Source of the DNA: Paucibacter_B soli
Lineage (GTDB): Bacteria; Pseudomonadota; Gammaproteobacteria; Burkholderiales; Burkholderiaceae_C
Assembly: GCF_037482845.1 (NCBI RefSeq)
Contig: NZ_JBBHJW010000010.1
Coordinates: 212,481 to 276,480 of the forward strand
DNA: 64,000 nt
Direction of reading: 5' to 3'
The position numbers and the translations under genes are program-made. Below the pieces are notes generated by a model that saw only the letters and a program-made list of their open reading frames with translations, was not told where the DNA came from and did not search any database. This document shows positions 60,976-64,000 of the stretch, one piece after another (within the stretch, counting starts at the first letter, position 1; each line of letters begins with the position of its first letter).

Positions 60976-61031
60976 GGTCCCGGGGCCGGACTCGAACCGG
61001 CACACTTACGGCAGGGAATTTTGTCCCCTGC
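60976..61031 (-). other. tRNA-like 3' fragment (possible attachment-site remnant)
   Basis: On the minus strand the sequence has a T-arm, GCCGG-TTCGAGT-CCGGC, then CCCGGGAC, preceded by a long-variable-arm-like TGCCGTAAGTGTG, as in tRNA-Leu. The anticodon arm is degenerate (loop without U33), the 5' half and a fitting acceptor partner are absent, and no CCA follows. It is therefore a fragment, not a functional tRNA. Islands often leave such 3' ends; no integrase is visible here. Confidence 0.45.
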
Positions 61032-61045
61032 GATCAGAATTGCCC

Positions 61046-62365
61046 TCACCGCTCTCGCATCGCTGCATTCATCGCATCGGTAAACGGCTGCAACAAGTAT
61101 TCCAAGGCTGTTCTGGCCTTGGTCTGCACATACAACACAGCGGGCATTCCCGCCGTCAGCGCTCGGGGCAGCCGCTGCGCATCCTGCGCGTCCGCGACCA
61201 CTCGGATAAGGAAATACGGTATCGAGCCATTGGCGCTCGGGTCCGTCGTCGCATCCGCCGACACATACCGCACCGTGCCAGTCACCATCCTGCTGCTGCG
61301 CTGACGAAACGCCGTCAACTGGATGTTCACTGGCTGCCCGACTTCGACGTCGGCGACATCCTCCGGACGCAGCTTGCCCTCAAGTACCAGGGACGTGGCC
61401 GATGGCACGATTTCCATCAGGGTTTCGCGCGGCGCCACCACAGCCCCTGTCCCATGCACACGCAAGTCGACAACCTCGCCAGCCGCTGGCGCCCGAACGA
61501 TCTGTCGGGCCAAGGCATCTTGCAAAGGCCGCAACCGCTCTTCCAACTCGGTGATGCGACGACTCGCATCGGATGCTTCGTCACTAGCGCGGCGCAAATA
61601 GTCATCGCGCACCCCGGCGATCTTCAGGTCCAGATCGCTGAGTTTCTGGCCGGCCTTGGCCTCTTCGGCTCTGCCTGAGGCGAGACGCTCGTCTCGCTCA
61701 GCCAGCGAGCGCTCTGTTTCCATGACCCGCGTCTGCTGGATGAACTCGCGCTTGAGCAAATCCCGATGAATGTCCAACTCGTCGGCAATCAGCTTGCGAC
61801 TGAACTGCCCAGACTTGAGTTGATCCTGCAAAGCGCCAAGCTCAGCGCGAACCTGGTCAGCCTGCCTGCGCAAGGACGCCACTTGCCCATTGAGTTGGCG
61901 CTGGCGTGCCTGGAAAACCTGACGCTCGGCGTCCAGTTGCGCAGCCAACGACGCGCTAGCCTTGCTCGCACCAATCGAATCCGCAGGAAACACCAGTTGC
62001 TCGCGCCCAGCTCGCTCAGCCAGCGCCCGGGCATGACGCGCGCGCTCGGCATTCAGCTGATCCACTAATGCCTGCACCGAAGAATCGGCCGCCACGGCGC
62101 TAAGCCTCAGCAGGGGCTGCCCTTCGACCACTTGATCCCCAGCCTTGACCAGCACCGCCTGCACCTGCCCGCCTTCAAGGTGCTGAACGGACTTGCGGTA
62201 GGTTTCAACCTTTACCTGGGCCGCCACGATCGCTGCCGCATTGAGCGGAGCGACAGCAAGCCAAACCGCAGCCACGCTGAGCAAGCCGCAGACCGCCCAG
62301 GCGCCCCAGCGCCCAATCTGCGCGCCCATCGCAAAGGGATCCTGTGCAGCGATATCCAAGCTCAT
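61046..62365 (-). CDS. HlyD-family type I secretion adaptor
   Basis: A 439-residue membrane-fusion protein of type I secretion. One N-terminal helix (about residues 20-43, GAWAVCGLLSVAAVWLAVAPL) is followed by VKVETYRKSVQHLEGGQVQAV (about 50-70), a lipoyl half, a long coiled coil (about 95-285) and the C-terminal lipoyl/beta-barrel part IVRAPAAGEVVDLRVHGTG, RPEDVADVEVGQPVNIQLTAF. The ATG at 62365 is 19 bp after the ABC gene stop. It would bridge the ABC exporter to an outer-membrane TolC, whose gene is not in the window. Confidence 0.93.
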   Translation of the reverse strand: MSLDIAAQDPFAMGAQIGRWGAWAVCGLLSVAAVWLAVAPLNAAAIVAAQVKVETYRKSVQHLEGGQVQAVLVKAGDQVVEGQPLLRLSAVAADSSVQALVDQLNAERARHARALAERAGREQLVFPADSIGASKASASLAAQLDAERQVFQARQRQLNGQVASLRRQADQVRAELGALQDQLKSGQFSRKLIADELDIHRDLLKREFIQQTRVMETERSLAERDERLASGRAEEAKAGQKLSDLDLKIAGVRDDYLRRASDEASDASRRITELEERLRPLQDALARQIVRAPAAGEVVDLRVHGTGAVVAPRETLMEIVPSATSLVLEGKLRPEDVADVEVGQPVNIQLTAFRQRSSRMVTGTVRYVSADATTDPSANGSIPYFLIRVVADAQDAQRLPRALTAGMPAVLYVQTKARTALEYLLQPFTDAMNAAMRER

Positions 62366-62384
62366 GTTTCCAAATCTCCCGAAC

Positions 62385-64000
62385 TCAAGCACCCTGAACG
62401 GCCTGCAGCGGCCGGGTCATCTTTGCCAAGGCGCCGGGGTTCAGCACGGTGTCGCGCGGACCGAAGGCCTTGACACGGCCGGTATCCAGAACCAGGACCT
62501 TGTCCGCCGCAGACAGCAAGGACGGCTTGTGCGTCACGTAGATGACGGTCGTGCCTTGCTGTTTGGCTTGAGCGAGGGCCTCCACCAAGGCCGCTTCGCC
62601 CTGCGCATCCAGATTCGAATTGGGCTCGTCGAGCATCAGCAGTCGCGGCTTTCCGAACAGCGCCCGGGCCAAGCCGAGCAATTGCCGCTGCCCACCCGAA
62701 AGCGATTGGCCCGCAGGCCCGATTTGGGTGTCGTAGCCCTGAGGCATTTGCTGAACGCGTTCGTGGACACCTGCCGCACGCGCAGCAGCGATCACTGCGT
62801 CAGCACAGCCGGCCGCAACTCCCAGCCGTGCGATGTTTTCAGCCACCGTCCCTTCAAACAATTCGACATCTTGAGGCAGGTAGCCAAGCCAGGGCCCCAA
62901 ACGCTCCGATGGCCACTGGGCCACGTCAAAGCCGTCCAGGCGGACCATGCCTGAGCTTGGTGCCCAGATGCCCAGCAAGAGTCGGAGCAAGCTCGACTTG
63001 CCGGAGCCGCTCGGACCGATCACAGCCATGCACTCGCCCGGCTCCAGCTCGAAACTGATTCCGGACAGGATGGGAGGCCGCTCTGTCCCCGCCGCAAATA
63101 CCAGACTCGAGACTTGCAGCGCGCCCTGTGGTTCGGGCATCGGCATGGGTTCTGCGCGGGCATGGCTGTCCTTCAGCAGCTTGTCCAGGCGACCGTATGC
63201 AGCCTTGGCTTCGACCAATTGTTTCCACCCACCGATTGCCAATTCAACGGGCGCCGTGGCCTTACCCAAGAGGATGGTGGCCGCCAGCATGACACCGGGG
63301 CTCAGGTTGTCGGCAATCACCAGATAGGCGCCTACGGCCAGCATCAAGGATTGAAGCAACTGCCGAGCGCCCTTGGTCAGCGCCAAGGCCGTGCCACCGC
63401 TGTTGCTCGCCTGAGCCTGCGCCACAAGCGATCCCTGGTGGCCCCTGTGCCAGCGCGTTGCAATGGCGTCGGCCATGCCCAGCGCACGAACGACTTCTGC
63501 GTTGCGCAGCGCGGCGTCAAGCCGCCGCCCGCTCTCGCGTGCCTGCTCGGCCGACTGCATCAGCAGCGGCCGGGTACGAACGTGGTCCCAGACCGCCAGC
63601 CCGACGAGCAGCGCCATGCCCGCCAGCGCCACCAAGCCCAGCGCCCAGTGGACGATGAAAATGATGACTAAGAAAAGAAGGCCCCACGGCGCATCGAAGA
63701 ACGCAAACAAGCCGTTGCCGGTCAGGTACTGCCGAACGGTGGCGACGTCGCGCACATGGCCCGCATGACGCGCCCCACCCAGCCGCGCTGCGCCTGCAAA
63801 GCTCTCTTTCAGCACGGGCTCCGTCAGCAGCCGATCCAGCGCCAATCCCGCTTGCACCAAAATGCGAGAGCGCAGCGCCTCCAGCAGCGTGTACAGGCCA
63901 TAGCAAAGGCTGACGCCAAGGGTCAAAGCCATTAACGTGGGCACGCTGCGGGAACTCAGGACGCGATCGTAGATCTGCGTCATGTACAGCGGTGAGAGCA
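62385..64000 (-). CDS. Type I secretion ABC transporter (permease-ATPase), 5' end outside the window
   Basis: The visible 537 residues of an ABC exporter that pairs with the HlyD adaptor. The frame is open through position 64000, reading LSPLYMTQIYDRVLSS at the edge, so the true start lies beyond. The transmembrane region covers roughly the first 300 visible residues. The ATPase has Walker A (GPSGSGKSS), the Q-loop region LGYLPQDVELFEG, the signature LSGGQRQ and Walker B LLMLDEPNSNLD. The substrate, usually an RTX-type protein, is not visible in this window. Confidence 0.93.
   Translation of the reverse strand, partial: LSPLYMTQIYDRVLSSRSVPTLMALTLGVSLCYGLYTLLEALRSRILVQAGLALDRLLTEPVLKESFAGAARLGGARHAGHVRDVATVRQYLTGNGLFAFFDAPWGLLFLVIIFIVHWALGLVALAGMALLVGLAVWDHVRTRPLLMQSAEQARESGRRLDAALRNAEVVRALGMADAIATRWHRGHQGSLVAQAQASNSGGTALALTKGARQLLQSLMLAVGAYLVIADNLSPGVMLAATILLGKATAPVELAIGGWKQLVEAKAAYGRLDKLLKDSHARAEPMPMPEPQGALQVSSLVFAAGTERPPILSGISFELEPGECMAVIGPSGSGKSSLLRLLLGIWAPSSGMVRLDGFDVAQWPSERLGPWLGYLPQDVELFEGTVAENIARLGVAAGCADAVIAAARAAGVHERVQQMPQGYDTQIGPAGQSLSGGQRQLLGLARALFGKPRLLMLDEPNSNLDAQGEAALVEALAQAKQQGTTVIYVTHKPSLLSAADKVLVLDTGRVKAFGPRDTVLNPGALAKMTRPLQAVQGA

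Larger units (their letters stand above)
60703..61045. other. Gene-free stretch with terminator, hairpin and tRNA-like fragment
   Basis: This 343-bp stretch holds, in order, the terminator of the aromatic cluster, about 150 bp with nothing I can name, a perfect 12-bp hairpin (60892-60921), and a tRNA-like 3' fragment on the minus strand (60976-61031) just before the stop of the type I secretion adaptor. No open frame in it is convincing. Confidence 0.6.

Noticed and set aside
60976..61031. Functional tRNA-Leu gene
   Set aside because: Only the T-arm side is tRNA-like. The 5' acceptor half is missing, the loop lacks U33, and no CCA or correct discriminator base follows.

Overview
The window is high-GC DNA of a betaproteobacterium, most likely order Burkholderiales and a Roseateles/Paucibacter/Rubrivivax-like lineage. 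The reasons are a class I fumarase, UbiM-like hydroxylase, HU with a lysine/alanine tail, DUF1800/DUF1501 pair, two-subunit arginine succinyltransferase and an ETF-quinone oxidoreductase, all with strongly GC-biased codons. No complete rRNA or tRNA gene, CRISPR array or intact insertion sequence is seen. The species assignment is inference.

Layout. 1-10.5 kb is housekeeping: 5' end of acs, a UPF0114 membrane protein, fumarase, a MscS channel with a histone-deacetylase-like enzyme, a MoxR/DUF58/TgpA operon, and MltB. 10.5-16.8 kb is accessory: a frameshifted PACE efflux gene, a stub of an unknown gene, then a lower-GC block with an unknown small protein coupled to a 1568-residue secreted RHS protein (a toxin/immunity-like pair). 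16.8-22.9 kb holds comEC, ridA, dsbB, an orphan zinc-ribbon membrane protein, a large nested palindrome and a ubiM-like gene. 22.9-36.2 kb holds gamma-glutamyltransferase, DUF1501/DUF1800, LuxR-type regulators, scoAB, a porin with a two-domain binding protein, a thioesterase, HU and a radical SAM protein.

The most interesting region is 36.2-45.8 kb. A secreted cyanophycinase, a CphZ/AotO-like beta-Asp-Arg dipeptide hydrolase, a YfcC-type transporter, an ArgR of the AraC type and two arginine succinyltransferase-family proteins form one leftward operon. A TonB-dependent receptor is divergent from it. The shared promoter region carries three matches to the ArgR half-site pattern TGTCGC-N8-AA, two of them in tandem 21 bp apart. 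I read this as a locus for eating extracellular cyanophycin, the Asp/Arg storage polymer of cyanobacteria.

45.8-49.9 kb is yceH, an SDR, the ETF-quinone oxidoreductase (with a 22-bp palindromic operator between the divergent SDR and ETF-QO) and a PaiB-like protein. 49.9-60.7 kb is an aromatic-catabolism cluster: a divergent AraC regulator, SDR, StyA/StyB-like two-component monooxygenase, CrtI-like oxidoreductase, cyclase-family hydrolase, outer-membrane SphA/MetA-type protein and indolepyruvate ferredoxin oxidoreductase IorA/IorB. The enzyme set suggests an indolic substrate. It ends in a strong terminator at 60.7 kb. The window closes with a tRNA-like 3' fragment next to a type I secretion adaptor and ABC exporter that runs off the right edge.
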